From Monilinia fructicola (Eukaryota > Ascomycota > Leotiomycetes > Helotiales > Sclerotiniaceae), in contig VICG01000002.1 of assembly GCA_008692225.1 (NCBI GenBank), positions 1,442,001-1,506,000 of the forward strand: a stretch of DNA of 64,000 nt, read 5' to 3'. The translations under genes were made by a program, and so were the position numbers. This document shows, piece by piece, positions 37,790 through 50,163 of the stretch (position 1 is the first letter of the stretch; each line of letters opens with the position of its first letter). The notes beneath the pieces are model-generated. The model made no database searches and had not been told where the DNA came from. It saw only the letters and a program-made list of their open reading frames with translations.

Positions 37790-38786
37790 GAAAGAAATTA
37801 TTTTTGAAAATTCTTTACTAATATATATTTTTTTTCTTCTTCTTTTATTCTAAAATAAATACCCTTATATTATAAATATATATTTTATTTAATTATATTC
37901 TATATTAAATATATTAATAATAATATTTTATATTTTTATATCTTTTTTTTATATATTTTAATATATTCTTTTATATTATTATATTTTTAAATATATATTA
38001 ATATATAAGATTTTCTTAATATTTATTCTATTTATATTATTTATAATTTATACTTAATATAAAGAGTTTAAAAGTTCTTATATATTCTTTTATATATTTT
38101 CTAATTTGATATAAAATATATTTAAAACCTTATTATAATTATATTACGTATAAAATAACGCGCTACAATATAATATAACTAATAGGGTATATATAGTATA
38201 ATCCCGTGATTTTCCTATGATTTCTTTATAATAAATTATAATTATTAATTTTTTTTATTAATATTTATTAATGATAATAAATTTTTATTATTTGTTTTTA
38301 ATATTTAAATTATAGTTTTCTATAAATAATAATACTTTTATATAAAACTAAACTATTAAATATTAATAATACTATAGAAAATCCTTTAATATTTTTATTA
38401 TTATTTTATAATAGAAAAATTCTATATAAATATTTCTTTTTTAAAATCTTTATTATTTATAATGTAAAATAATTAAGGTATATTTATACTATTATTTATT
38501 ATTTATTATTTATTATTTATAAAATCTAACTTTCAAATTAAATAGAAAAAGATTTAAAAACTAAATAATAAAAATAAAAAGAAAAATATAAAAAATAATA
38601 TTAAAGAAAATAAAAAGAGATATAAAAAGAAAGAAAGGTATAAAACTATAATATAATTTATTAAGATATATATTTATAATATAAAAGTATTTATATTAAA
38701 ATTAAAGAAGTAGAAAATAAATATCTAATAGTAAAGGATTTTAAAAATAATTTCTTTCTTAAATTTTTATTATTGTTATTATTATA

Positions 38787-38941
38787 CTAGCACTCGCGGA
38801 AAATAAATTTTTAGATTTTGAATTCGTAGAATTTTATTAGCTTTAAACGAAGTGAGCAATAAGGGTTTGGGGGCTAGCCCTCATTAGAAAATAAAATTCG
38901 ACGAATCCAAAGTCTGAAAATTTATTTTCCGCGAGTACTAG
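38787..38941 (-). mobile_element. 155 bp MITE, copy 2 (inverted)
   Basis: Same length and terminal repeats as copy 1, with TA outside each end (38785-38786 and 38942-38943). Its centre reads GGGTTTGGGGGCTAGCC, the complement of copy 1, so the two face each other. The sequence inward of copy 2 also mirrors the sequence inward of copy 1. Confidence 0.85.
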
Positions 38942-39305
38942 TAAAGATACATTTAGTTATTAATATTGTATATTTTAAACTTTTATTAAACCCTATTAAG
39001 AATTTCTATTAGTAACTTTTTGTATAAGGAATTTTATAGAATTTAGAGTTAGTTATTAATCGAATCTTATATAAATAAAAACAATATAAAAGGAATAAAG
39101 AAATTATAATAGAATATTTAATATAATATTAAAGAAAAACTATAAAATAAAATAAATGGCAAATAATAAAATATTTCTAATAAAAGTTATTAAAGCCTTT
39201 AAGGAATAAGATAATAAAAAATAGTAAAAAATTATATAGTATATTTTCTTTATTCTTTTTTTTACTTTTATACTTTAAAACAAAGCATTTTCTATTAACA
39301 ATATT

Positions 39306-39471
39306 TGTTATAATATATTATCAATCTTATGATTATATAATCATATTAATCTAATTCGCTTAGGTTATTTTAAATTAGCTTAGCTTAGCTTAAGTAAACA
39401 AGGCCTATAAAAAGGGCTCCGCTTACTTTCACAAATCCTCATCTTAATTTAATTCAATCAAATCACTCACA
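39306..39471. repeat. 3' LTR, 166 bp
   Basis: The less mutated LTR, with GCTTAGCTTAGCTTAAGTAA, TATAAAAAGGGCTCCGC and the end CACTCACA followed by GTTAT. Used with 35191-35356 to define the element. Confidence 0.92.
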
Positions 39472-39476
39472 GTTAT

Positions 39477-39999
39477 CCATGAATAGTTGCTTCCATGCAA
39501 CCAATTCTTGCCTTTTTTATATCAAGGCCATGATAGGGTACCAAAAATTGAAGGTCCATCTTAACAAGCTTCTCAAAAAGGAGAGGGGCCACACTATGCA
39601 TGAGAAATTGGCCAATTGATGCAAAATTCAGGAAAATTGAATGGATGTTCCGATAGAATAGCCCCGCAGCGTGCGAAACGTGCTTTGGCTGAATGGCAGG
39701 AGCTTTCTGTGTAGCTTCTCCCTAATGTGACAGTCATGCGGTCAAACATTCACTAACACATCATGTGATTGTCAGCTAAGCATGTCTCGCAATTACATTC
39801 ACCTATATCATGCAGAAAGAGCAGTGAACATGTACGTGGCTTTTGTGTTCTCTCACGCTCTTACAACCCTTCGATAACACAACCTCCTACCTAACAAAGA
39901 ACCTTCAAGATATTACTCTTAGAAGCAACAATTTACTCCTCAAAACGGCCTCAAATAGTCTAATAAAACAAACACGATAACGACAACATCCGTATCAAA
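39477..39999. other. Upstream region of the O-methyltransferase gene
   Basis: 523 bp between the LTR element and the start codon. Composition is normal immediately after the target duplication. No gene is seen, so the retrotransposon lies about half a kilobase upstream of this coding sequence. Confidence 0.5.
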
Positions 40000-41394
40000 A
40001 TGGACGACCTTGCCGCTCACGTGAAGGCAGCAGCAGCTACCGCCGATGAAGCAGGACGAAAGAAGATCATAGATGATCTTAGGGATCTTTCTATTGAATT
40101 GGAAACTCCATGGGACTCTATGCAGCGTATCATGTATTTGGTACGGATCATCTAGAATTGGATCATAAGATCAAACTTGCCCTTTTACTGATGAAAATGC
40201 TCATAGCAACTTCAATTGACGGGCGCTCAGATTGGTTGCGACATGAAGCTCTTTGAGATCATGGCAGCGAGGAAGGAACCAATGACTGTCGATCAACTAT
40301 CAAGAGAAACCCACTCAGATCCAGCCTTTTTAGGTAAAGTCATTCCTCGGCTTCGGGTGTTACTCTATTCTCATGAAAGCAATAGCTCGCTTCCTCCGAT
40401 ATCTTGCTTCTGTTCGAATGATCCGAGAGACTGGTAAAAACACATTCGAGGCCAGCAAAGTCACTGAGGCTTTGGCTCAGAAGGGTTCCAAAGGGGGTAT
40501 CGGTCACTAGTAAGCTACCTCTTGATACCAGCGTGAATGTCCATACCCACGTCAAGTATTTACCATAATATTCATAGCTTCTATTCGCTTGGACCAACAC
40601 TGCAAGCTACGCCTGACTATTTGGCCCAGAGAGAGTACAAAGACATCACCGACAACACCTGTGCACCGGCTCAGATCGCTTTCAATACTAATATCCCTTA
40701 TTTTTACTGGGTTCAACAGCAGCCTAGATTGATCAACTACTTTGGTGATTTTATGGTAGGCCAACGTGGTGAAAATGCCTTCCTGGCTTTCCAAGTATCC
40801 AATCGAAGAAGAGACAAAGAACTGGGATCCCAAGGAGCCTGTGTTTGTTGATGTCGGTGGTGGTTTTGGCCACAAATGCTTGGAGTTCAGAATGGAGAAG
40901 CCAGATGTTCCTGGTCGTGTAATCTTACAGGATCTTGATCATGCCATTGAAAATGCTCTTCCAATGAAGGATGTAGAGCTTGAAGTTCATGACTTCTTTA
41001 CTCCTCAAATAGTCAAAGGTTTGTTGCTAGCATCGCAATGAAAACGTAGTCATTCATATACTGACAAATATTTTTAGGTGCGAAATACTACTACTACATG
41101 CGCAACATCCTCCATGACTACCCAGATGAGAAATGTCGCATCATTTTGAAGCACCTGAAAGATGCCATGGGTCCAGATTCGGCCATCTTGATTGACGATA
41201 TGGTCATTCCTGAGACAGGCGCACATTGGCATGCAACACAGATCGACTTCGTAATGATGACCGTCCTCGCATCAACTGAACGTACTGAGGAACAGTGGCA
41301 TGCCCTTTTGGCTTCAGCGGGTCTCAAAGCAAAGAAGATTGTCAAGTACACCGTTTCCCTCGGAGATAGCATCATTGCGGCTGTTCCTGTTTGA
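40000..41394 (+). CDS. Plant-type O-methyltransferase with one frameshift
   Basis: Five exons: 40000-40140, 40207-40333, 40380-40509, 40557-41018 and 41078-41394. Without one extra base the length is 391 aa. Class II O-methyltransferases methylate phenolic or polyketide hydroxyls with SAM. An N-terminal winged-helix dimerisation part (TGAQIGCDMKLFEIMAARKE, FLRYLASVRMI) precedes the SAM motif DVGGGFGH, and RNILHDYPDEKC holds the expected catalytic His. In exon 4 the frame changes at the A4 run 40772-40775: upstream reads INYFGDFMVGQRGE, downstream MPSWLSKYPIEEETKNWDPK. A 40 bp GT-AG segment at 40755-40794 could be spliced out and would also restore frame, at the cost of about 13 conserved residues. 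It is probably a secondary-metabolism gene. The substrate is unknown. Confidence 0.88.
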
Positions 41395-43067
41395 GTGTGA
41401 AGCTCTCGAAATTTAGAGTCTAATCTAGATCTAGGGCTAAAACTTGCAGGGTTAACATGACTATGGCTTGGCTTCGTTTTTCATATAAGATAATATGGGT
41501 TGACCCAGCTGTCTAAACTCCTTACACTAGACAAATGCGATGGGGTTTTCTCCACCCACTTATGTGAACAATGATATTGTACAATCTTACTAATAACATC
41601 CGTAGTTTGTCTAGCTTCCGCTTATGTTGGTTGGCCGGCAACAATGTAGCGTCACGGCTAGTTGACGTGTGCCATCCAAGACATTAACAGTCCGCGCAAG
41701 ACACCGACAGGCATACGTTCCAACGATCTGGTTATTAGACTTGTCTGGCCCGCTGTTTGGCGGGGTATTTGAATATTTCATTATAACCCTAGGACATCAT
41801 TGCTTCGATGAATGTCTCCATTAAAGCGCTGATGCACAACTTTAAAGTAATGGCTAGCTACGAATACGGGAGGTGACAGTAAGCATTGACAACAGGCTCA
41901 GTGCAATAGATTATTGACCCTGAAATACAGCAGACACGAGGTCAATCGGAGAGATTTCCGATGGGGTTGCATATTGCAAGAGCATGATGACATCTTCGAA
42001 AGCGTCCATATATGAAGTCCTGTTCAAATCGCATAGCCCCCACCCTCGGATCTCAGTGTAAACCATATTGGGAAACCCTGCTGCATGGGTAGGCAGAAGC
42101 GATGCATGGAGCACTCTCACTTCATTGGCCAAGTAACAAGGGTCTATTTTAAGGTTGCATTATTGACGGGATTCCAAGATATGTATGGATGTGGCATCAA
42201 GCCTTATCATATCATTTTCACCCTTGTGCAATTGCTAGTAATACTACAGCATGAGAAAGTGTTGAATAGCCAGATCAACCTGTGTAACCGTGAACAACAA
42301 TTTCCACAGAGTTACAATCTTTATCTAAACAGCACAAGACTGCAGAGCATGCTCCGATCATGACTGTAGAAGGAATTCACTATATCCAGCACAGGACAAA
42401 TTCTCTTGCTTGGTACAACGTCAAGATCTGGGCGGCTTCTTTTGGTCTTAAGTGACACTAAAAGAGCTCATGTACTACATGTAGACTTACAAATAATCGC
42501 CAATCGATTTCGCTGTATGAATTCAGCCTCATATGAAAATGCAACAGCGGCTGGACCAAGGCGTATGGGAAGTTCCAGTATGAAATCAATCACACGAGAG
42601 CCCCAAGTGCAAGTATAATATTTTAATTTTCCACAAGAACAACGCAAAAAACATTAACTGCAAATAGCTAAGAAACAAGGTGTGTTGTGTATCCCCTTTG
42701 CCAACAGAGCAGGTGCAACTCACCATGGACTCGCTTGCTGCCGCGATGTTAGGCTACAGGAAGGGAATCCGTCAATGAAAATGGCCATGGAGAAATCCTT
42801 CGAATGATAGTCTTTGACCCTTGTCGCCATGCGACGCCAGTAAAAGCGTGGAGTCAGCTGTAGGACATGCCAGTGCTTATGATGGGACGTCAAGTTCATT
42901 GCGGGGTTTCAACCGGAAATATAGTTTAATGATGATCTACCCCATCAGCTTCTCATATGAACCCCGACTGTTGGAGTTATTTTCGATCAAGGCCGTTCGA
43001 TCTTCTACTTGGTTTCTGATCATTCAGCATTGAATTCATACCAACCTGTATATTTAGTTCCTGTAAT
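41395..43067. other. Intergenic with one unassigned small frame
   Basis: A 73-codon frame at 41911-42132 (-) reads MANEVRVLHASLLPTHAAGF and then a mixed hydrophobic/acidic sequence. It may be a small gene or an exon but has no recognisable family. The rest shows nothing. Confidence 0.35.
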
Positions 43068-44361
43068 ATGCCTATCGGTGAAGCACCAGAAGGTGGGGAT
43101 ATTGACAGGGGGGGAACAGCGTCAATCATTATGTTAACACAGGCGACCTTTGCTTTCTTGATTGTCATGGCAAGGCTGTATGCCCGAATCATGATCAAGG
43201 GACTTGGGAACGATGATTGGGTCATGCTTGTCACTTTGGTAGGGCATTCGCTTTTACCGATCATGATCCTATTTTAACGTTACAATAGGGTCTCTTCATA
43301 TCATATGGTGCTCTTATGACATATGAATGGAAGTTGGGAGGCTTCAGACATCTGTACTATCTCCTGCCGGCGCAAGTAATGAAAGTCGCAAAGATAAACT
43401 ATATCATCCAAGTGAACATCGTCTTCGCATTCATCACTGGGAAAGCCGCCGTTGGTTTTCCTGGTTCTTCGAATCATGAGTGGTGACTCAACAACTTGGC
43501 GTCGATGGCTCGTTTATGGAGCTATGGGGCTTACTGCTCTGATCAATGGTCTTGACTGTATCTTCACCTACGTCCAATGTAGTCCGCCTCGAGCCTTATG
43601 GGATCCGAGCATTCCTCACACCTGCTGGGATCCTAACATTCAAACTCGATTCGCGATGTTCACCGCAGGTTTGTAGCTTGATCTCTATGTCAATCAAAAA
43701 GATTTTCCTGACGATATATATATTAGCTGAGAACTGCCTTGCGGACATTGTGCTCGCGCTTGTACCTGCCAGTGTCATCATGAATCTAAACATGGAGATG
43801 AAAAAACGTGTCAGTTTGACCATTCTTCTGGGTCTCGGGCTGATGTAAATGTTCTACCTCTCCATATGCGCAAGATAAGCACTAATAGGACCAGCGCTGC
43901 GATTTGTTGTATTGTGAAAACAACATTCCTCGGCTCACTCAATGCACATTCGGACCTCACCTGTAGGCTTACCAAAAGACTTTTCGGCAATGATACAAAA
44001 GGATACTAACGCAATCTAGGGAAAACTTACGACCTCCTCGTATGGAGCGGTTCCGAACTTTTCGTTATCATCGTGTGTGGAAGCATCCCACCCCTCAAAC
44101 CATACTGGGATCGATATATCAGTGGCAAAAGTCCTACATCATGCGGAAGTGGTCCTGCGAACAGTTACAACAGTCAGCTCAGCTCATTCCAAGCTCGAAG
44201 GAAAAGTCGAATGTCGTACATGAAGCAAAGTTTTGGGGGAAACGAATAGCTCATCCGACCAAGTATATCCACAGGCCATGCACGGGGATAAATACATACA
44301 GCGCACAACCGACATCGAGATTCACAGTATGAGGGTGCCGTCTGGGGATTCTATGGCATAG
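43068..44361 (+). CDS. Fungal rhodopsin-domain integral membrane protein with two frameshifts
   Basis: Five exons (43068-43238, 43289-43668, 43727-43844, 43889-43962, 44020-44361) give 360 aa once two extra bases are discounted. The family is a seven-helix fungal membrane protein (the SAT4-like or rhodopsin domain), whose role is mostly unknown. Visible hallmarks are the first helix ATFAFLIVMARLYARI with the motif GNDDWVML, then CSPPRALWDPSIPHTCW (the conserved Cys pair loop), AENCLADIVLALVPASVI and WSGSELFVIIVCGSIPPLKP. The frame is shifted by one at T4 43456-43459 (ITGKAAVG before, FLVLRIMSGD after) and again at G5 44235-44239 close to the C-terminus. Apart from these shifts every splice phase agrees. 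Confidence 0.82.
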
Positions 44362-44722
44362 ATCGAGTGATGTGGCGCATCGTCTTCTGAGTAATCTCGT
44401 TACGACTTGCCTTCTTGATATTCTTTTATCACCTAATCATATTAATGATCGGCGTTGCGGTTGGGAGTGGCGTTTATGGCGTATGCTGGATGTTGATGTC
44501 AGCATCTAGCATTGACAGGGTCTGGCTCAGATGCCATGGTTTGGGAGATATCAATGTGTGTTGCAATCGACGTAAGGCATAATAGTCTATGTATGTAGCT
44601 AATATCTTAATGTTTATACCCACGATAGGATCATCCAAAACACCGGCATGTATTTAACGACCGCAGAGATATATCGATGTTTCAGATGAACTCCTTTGAA
44701 TTTTATCGAACCTTGAAGAAGA

Positions 44723-45219
44723 CTATTGTGTCTTCTTTTTAGTTCCACGCATCCTTCGACGCCTCAGTTCCAACAGCCTCCTCAAGGTGCATATCCACCC
44801 TCTGAGCTCTGACAGATTTCCCAAAGCAACGCCTTCCATCCAAAAAAAGACGTTAGAACAAGCTTCGTAAATCGCTCCCATAAAACTATCCAAAATCTGT
44901 CCAAGATCTGCACGTGGCCCTCTTGCATGATTGTCAGGTGCCTTTTGTGTCTCATCAAGGCTACAAACGGATATGAAATCCATTCCATCCATCGCATCTC
45001 ATCTCGGTGGATCTCCTCGGTGCCATTTTCTGGAGACTGAAGTTGCGGTAGAGCAGCCTCGGGTGTATTCTCTCGGGTCGGCCTGCGGGGTGCAAGCGGC
45101 CTTTCGCATCCATATGCTAATATGTATTCGAGATAATGCATCTTCAACGGGATATATTGGGCCATGTGCTTAGGATGCGATTCGCTGGTGGTATTTGTAT
45201 GGAGGGTGGGTGGTATCAT
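44723..45219 (-). CDS. Hypothetical small protein split by a 5 bp duplication
   Basis: One frame opens at ATG 45219 (MIPPTLHTNTTSESHPKHMA) and another continues to a stop at 44723 (GQILDSFMGAIYEACSNVFF, then a basic tail). They meet at a tandem GAGAT GAGAT (coding strand), about 44995-45006. With a single copy the reading is continuous for 163 codons. No family is recognised. The C-terminus is rich in Arg and Leu. An alternative is two unrelated short frames. Confidence 0.4.
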
Positions 45220-45561
45220 TACGAGAATGCAAATTTACGTGTTGAAATACATTGGAAGGATGAAAGACTTTGAAAAAGATGTTTCGAAATCGTTACGACA
45301 CACTTCATTGTTCTGCTACATGATTCGCTACCGGAACTTTCGATCAACAGACTCTTCTAGCCGTTAATAGAATGCCTTGTGTTATGTTCAGGCTTGATTG
45401 TCATTGAGATACGAATGTATCTGGGATGGAAGTATAATCGTATCACTATCGTAAAAAGCAGACAGTCATAAAGCAGGGAATAGCTCTTCATCGGGGCTGA
45501 GAAAGAAAGTCGTTTGTGTTTGGTCGGATTGCATACCCTGGATTCATGATATATGAGAAAT

Positions 45562-46008
45562 CTAGAGTTCGTATTGACGCTTTCTGTAGCATTTTCCTGC
45601 CTCATCACAGCTTTCGTAGCTAGTAAGCGTGACTGATAGTGTTGATGGGTTGATTACCGGAGGTAAATCCTGATTTCTCTGTACCTCAACCGTGATAAGA
45701 GACTCCTGAGAAGTAAAACGCCGTATAAAAATTCGGATATCTGTGGCTATATGAGAGAATGATTCCAAATTGTAGACTGCTTGGTGTATTACGCTATTCG
45801 AGCTAACATAATCTTCATCTTCAGGCAGTGATTCAAACATGCTGGCTACTTGCTGTACCATTCAAGTCCAGCTGGTCTCGTTCTTATCAGGTAAGGTTCC
45901 GGGAACAATGCTTTGTGCTTGTAGACTGGTATTTGAGCCGAAATTTTCCGCATCGATCATGACAGAGAAGCTACAAATACCCTCCTCGGGTGGCTTGGGA
46001 AGGAGCAT
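45562..46008 (-). CDS. Hypothetical frame interrupted by one TGA
   Basis: ATG at 46008 opens MLLPKPPEEGICSFSVMIDA and continues for 48 codons to TGA at 45864-45862. The same frame then runs on at once with MVQQVASMFESLPEDEDYVS for another 99 codons. A CGA to TGA transition would explain the stop. The protein is unrecognised and could be a pseudogene, or the second half alone may be translated. Confidence 0.35.
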
Positions 46009-46368
46009 CGTTGGTGTGGTGTTTGAAGACAGGCTACGTCCAAGATTGGGTTATGATTCTAGTAGTAGCCGATTTAGAAGTAAACTAGAAGCTTAAGCTG
46101 AGTGAAAATAGAAAAAAAAAGTCGGCCTTTAGTTTGCAATTGGGATTGAGAATGGGTTTGAGTAGGTTGAAGATCAAATTTCGCAATACACGTGGAGGTG
46201 TATGGAACTATTCACTTATTCTACATCTGGTAAATATACTCAAGCATTCAGAGACGGTATATTGACCGACTAAAACTGTCTGCAGTGAAAATGTTGTCCA
46301 CTCGTTTTCGACACACTGGATTAGTTGAGATATCTATGGTAAAATGCTGAATCGGAATAGATCAAGAT

Positions 46369-47634
46369 CTAGAAATCTTCCTTCATCGGTCCAATATGCA
46401 ATTCTATCCATGTAACAACTTTCACGAAAGCTGCTAGCCATTCGTATTCTCTTTGATTGTGCGGCTTTATATGCCTGTTGACGCATCTATATTCAGTTTG
46501 TAGTGTGTTTTCGTGTCCCGCTCTACCAACGAAGAATTCTGGCCGCTTCTCAGAGCTCTCGTTCCCGTACTGAGGCCATCGAATACGAGGCACTGTCAAC
46601 GGTGGCTCAGTATAAATATACATCAGACCTTTCAGTACGGTCCTCAAACTATCAGCAATCTCCTCTGGGTACACAAAGGCACTGGATATGTCTTTAGGTA
46701 CATGAGATAATGCAGAATTCCTTAAATCTATTCCTTGCTCTTTGTTTTGCAGCGAGACTCTAGCCAGACTATCTTCAAGTCCATTGGCCCCAACGTCAAA
46801 TGGGTGCTTATCTAATGTTTCGAAGAGTAGCCAAAGGTATCGATCATATGGCACTAGCTCAACAAGATGTGTACCTGGAATACACCAGTGTTTATGCCAA
46901 TTATGATATAAGTTCCGATCGCCTAGAGATCTCATAGCATATACTTCGAAAGTAGACACAAGATGAGCAGTGTTAGGCCGCGGAGCGCCTTGAGAAGGAT
47001 CAAGCGGTCTTTTGAGAATGCGTGGGTACTTCTCAACCAGGCGTGCAGATAATCTCAATTGTTTTGATTTCAAATTGTTGAGCTCCCTCTTAGAATCTTT
47101 GATCCAGTTCCAATAGATCCACGAGTTGCGTAGGTTAAGTGGTTGCTCAGCAGTCTCTGTCCTAATGTTTATGACAGGTGGGCAAGGAGCTCTTGCATGC
47201 TTAACAAGAAGATCCAGGTCATAAAACTCAATATCCAACCCGGCTCTAATATTACGTCTCATTGTTGCAATGATCAAGTCTAACGGTCGCCATTCCATGC
47301 TCAACATTTGTCCCGAAGATGCAAATATAGAAGCCCCTTCTCTGTCTGCAGGCGGCCACCGATGAAACCAACATATCTCGCGATACAGAGTGTAATGTTG
47401 TAAAGCCATCGAGATTCCATCTTGTGACGAGAAGATGCGTCCAAAATATATATGACTCATGATGCATTGATCAAGAAATACTATCTTCCATGAAAGAATT
47501 GATAGGATCTTGATAACTGGCAGGTCATCCAAAACTTGATGGACTATTTCTCGCGGCAGCTTTTGCATACTTCGAACCACAACTGGAAGTTCGCGAGGCC
47601 ATGGGATCGACCAAGGATTTGAGTCCATTTTCAC
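46369..47634 (-). CDS. F-box-like hypothetical protein
   Basis: An uninterrupted 421 aa reading from ATG 47634. Residues about 22-60 (MQKLPREIVHQVLDDLPVIK, then ILSILSWKIVFLDQCIMSH) have the F-box-like pattern LPxEIxxxVLxxLP found at the start of many fungal proteins of unknown role. A bona fide F-box would connect substrates to an SCF ubiquitin ligase, but no substrate-binding repeat is visible. The rest is rich in Trp, Arg and Tyr with no motif. It is flanked by small unassigned genes on the left and diverges from the SDR gene on the right. Confidence 0.65.
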   Translation of the reverse strand: MKMDSNPWSIPWPRELPVVVRSMQKLPREIVHQVLDDLPVIKILSILSWKIVFLDQCIMSHIYFGRIFSSQDGISMALQHYTLYREICWFHRWPPADREGASIFASSGQMLSMEWRPLDLIIATMRRNIRAGLDIEFYDLDLLVKHARAPCPPVINIRTETAEQPLNLRNSWIYWNWIKDSKRELNNLKSKQLRLSARLVEKYPRILKRPLDPSQGAPRPNTAHLVSTFEVYAMRSLGDRNLYHNWHKHWCIPGTHLVELVPYDRYLWLLFETLDKHPFDVGANGLEDSLARVSLQNKEQGIDLRNSALSHVPKDISSAFVYPEEIADSLRTVLKGLMYIYTEPPLTVPRIRWPQYGNESSEKRPEFFVGRAGHENTLQTEYRCVNRHIKPHNQREYEWLAAFVKVVTWIELHIGPMKEDF

Positions 47635-47960
47635 GATACTTCTTCAAGAGTGTGGTATCAAGAATGAATGTTTCGATGGACAGCAATGTTGTAGTCTTGT
47701 TATTGTTATCCTCTAGCTAGAATGCAAATGAGTCACAAAAGTAGGAGATGACTTCCTTATATACAGCCTAGAATACGGTGCACATTAGTGGCCTTGGCTA
47801 GTCAAACCCCCTGAAGTGGGCTACTTACGCCGCAAATAAGCGGAGCAGTGCCCCCCACCTTGTAGATGTAAGCCACCAGGCCTCTGTCAGAACTCCATCA
47901 AACATCAAACGAACAAAACAACAGTCATAAAAGAACTGGTCAGAGATTACTTCAGTAGCC
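47635..47960. promoter_or_regulatory. Divergent intergenic region of the F-box-like and SDR genes
   Basis: 326 bp between two divergent start codons. No clear TATA box or repeat. Confidence 0.4.
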
Positions 47961-49708
47961 ATGTTGAACACCGAGGAATCATGTCTGAATTACATCAAAA
48001 ATCAGCCTCCCTCAATAATAGCTCAACAAATCCGAGAAGACCAAAAGTCATGCCAAACACAACGACTCCCCAGTCCATTGGCCCTCTACCTTCCTCGCGT
48101 GAAGTCTCCCTTGGGGGAGCAGATCGCAAAGGAGTTGTACCCTAAAAATGCTCCTGCTAGATACTCTTATTCCATTGGGGCGGCCATGTATACCGGGATT
48201 ATACAAGGAATTCAGGCATACCTACATCAAATGTCCCCTCAGACCAGACACGGAAGCCCTCCAGATGTTCCAGAAAAGGTTACTGAAAAGCCACCCTCAA
48301 TGGAAGATATTGAAACAACCCTCAGGACACTTGACTTCTTTATCAAAAGTGAGCATAAAATTCAAGCTGATGGAACAACACCACTAAAAGATGTGGTTCA
48401 AATCTTGAACCAGCATTTGCGGCGCCAATTTTCAAATCCCATTGAGAACAAAGGCGTCTCAAACGGAAGGAGAAAACCACGAAGATGCTACATGTGCCAA
48501 TATCTTATCACTAGTTCCCATCCTCAGTATCCGGCTCTTTGCAACCCTTGCGGAAGTTTCAATCTTGCATCAAGCAATCTATCACTACCAGACGCCCTTA
48601 ACCTAGACGGGAAAACAGCTTTGGTCACAGGTGGTCGGGTCCATCTGGGATTTCATACCGCACTACGACTACTCTCAGATGTGGTGCACAAGTAATAGTA
48701 ACGTCCAGGTATCCACGAGACGCAGCGGTAAGATTTCTAGCGGAAAGAGACTCGGGACAATGGAGGGAGCGAGTACGAGTCATCGGGGCAGATTTCAGAG
48801 CCGCTAACGATGTGTTTCATTTGGTGGCTGGGGTGAAGCAGTTGCTGAGAAACTGGAGTACAAAAAATCAAGGGAAGCTTGAAATTCTCATAAACAACGC
48901 CGCACAAACCTGGACAGACTCGGTGAAACAGGAAACGCGAGCCATTGAACTGGAGGATCAGCTGCAACTTGACAGCGGCAAGTATGACAGTTTACTCCTT
49001 GAAACAAATTACCGCCCACGAATCAGAGGGGGGGTCCAGAGTCTAAACCTCCTGGCTTTTGACACAGAACAAAAACGTCTAAATGCGATAATCCCCGAAG
49101 AAAGCGGAAGAATCGCACGAACAGAGGATGTCACGCCACCCTCCACCACGGAGCAGGAACCCAAAACTTCCTGGGCGCAGAGCCTATACGAGATACCCTA
49201 CGAGGACGTGATCTCCGCCCATTCCGTCAATACATTTGTCCCTCTAATCCTCATTCGCGAGCTTCTTCCCCTCATGGGGTCTGTCCGCCCCCGTGAACCC
49301 ACCCTCAATCGCCCCTCCAAGCCCCTAGCCCACATAATCAACGTCTCGGCGCGCGAAGGAATCTTTGAACCGACACCAGCTAATCGTCACAAAAACGGTT
49401 ACCACGTGCATACCAATCTCACCAAAGCCGCTCTCAATATGCTTACAGAGACCGAAGCTGCTGCTGCTTGGCGCGATAGAAGAGTGGCGATGAATAGTGT
49501 GGATCCTGGGTATCTGAGCGCCGCAAAAGAAGTGGTTGAGAATAGGCAAAGAAATGGTGGGTGGGAGGGATGTCCGATTGGGTGGGAGGATGGGGCCGCG
49601 AGGGTTCTGTGGAGTGTTGCTGTGGGGGAGAGTGGAAAGGGAGCTGTTTGGGGGAGATTTTTGAAAGATTTTGGGAGGGGGGAGGGGGAGGAGAGGATTT
49701 GGAGATAG
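47961..49708 (+). CDS. SDR oxidoreductase with N-terminal zinc-ribbon-like region, one frameshift
   Basis: The first 200 residues are an extension ending in a Cys motif, CYMCQYLITSSHPQYPALCN followed by PCG, which could bind zinc. A short-chain dehydrogenase fold starts at KTALVTGGRVHLGFHTALRLL (glycine motif TGGRVHLG). LEILINNAAQTWTD supplies the NNA motif, INVSA the catalytic-serine strand, and GYHVHTNLTKAALN carries Lys and possibly a Tyr nearby. The reading frame is shifted by two bases at CTCTC, 48672-48676: TALRLL stands before it and CGAQVIVTSRYPRDAAVRF after it. Without the extra CT it is 581 aa with no intron. Substrate is unknown. The same architecture occurs in other filamentous fungi, as far as I recall. 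Confidence 0.8.
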
Positions 49709-50163
49709 GTGGGGTGTGTATGTCTAAGAGGTTCCTGTGATAGAACCAGTCGATAGGTTTCATCAGCTCTCCTAGCGAAATTGTAAAGAGGAGATGAAAA
49801 TCTATCTCAACCTCGGCGCTCAGTGTTGATAAGCATGTAGTACCCGTTGTTCAATAAGAGAGCCAACTTCGTATAATGAAGACACCAGCGTTCCATACTA
49901 AATAATAAGCCTTCTCCTCCGTTTATTCCATCCATGACAACAAAGCCCCCTGACTAATACCCAGTTCTCCTAGAAACCAACCATACATCTAAATGTGTAA
50001 CAAGATCTGCCATACATGGATCAGGGTCAACTACACCCTACTACAAAATGCACAGTCTGGTATCCCTCACGATTCCATTCAATCCTGCTGTAACCCCCCC
50101 CCCCCCTCCTCCCCAAAAAATAACCCCAAATCTTCATGCGATACCCCAAACCTCTCAATCAAA
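49709..50163. other. Intergenic
   Basis: No supported gene. It includes a run of about ten C at 50097-50106. Confidence 0.45.
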
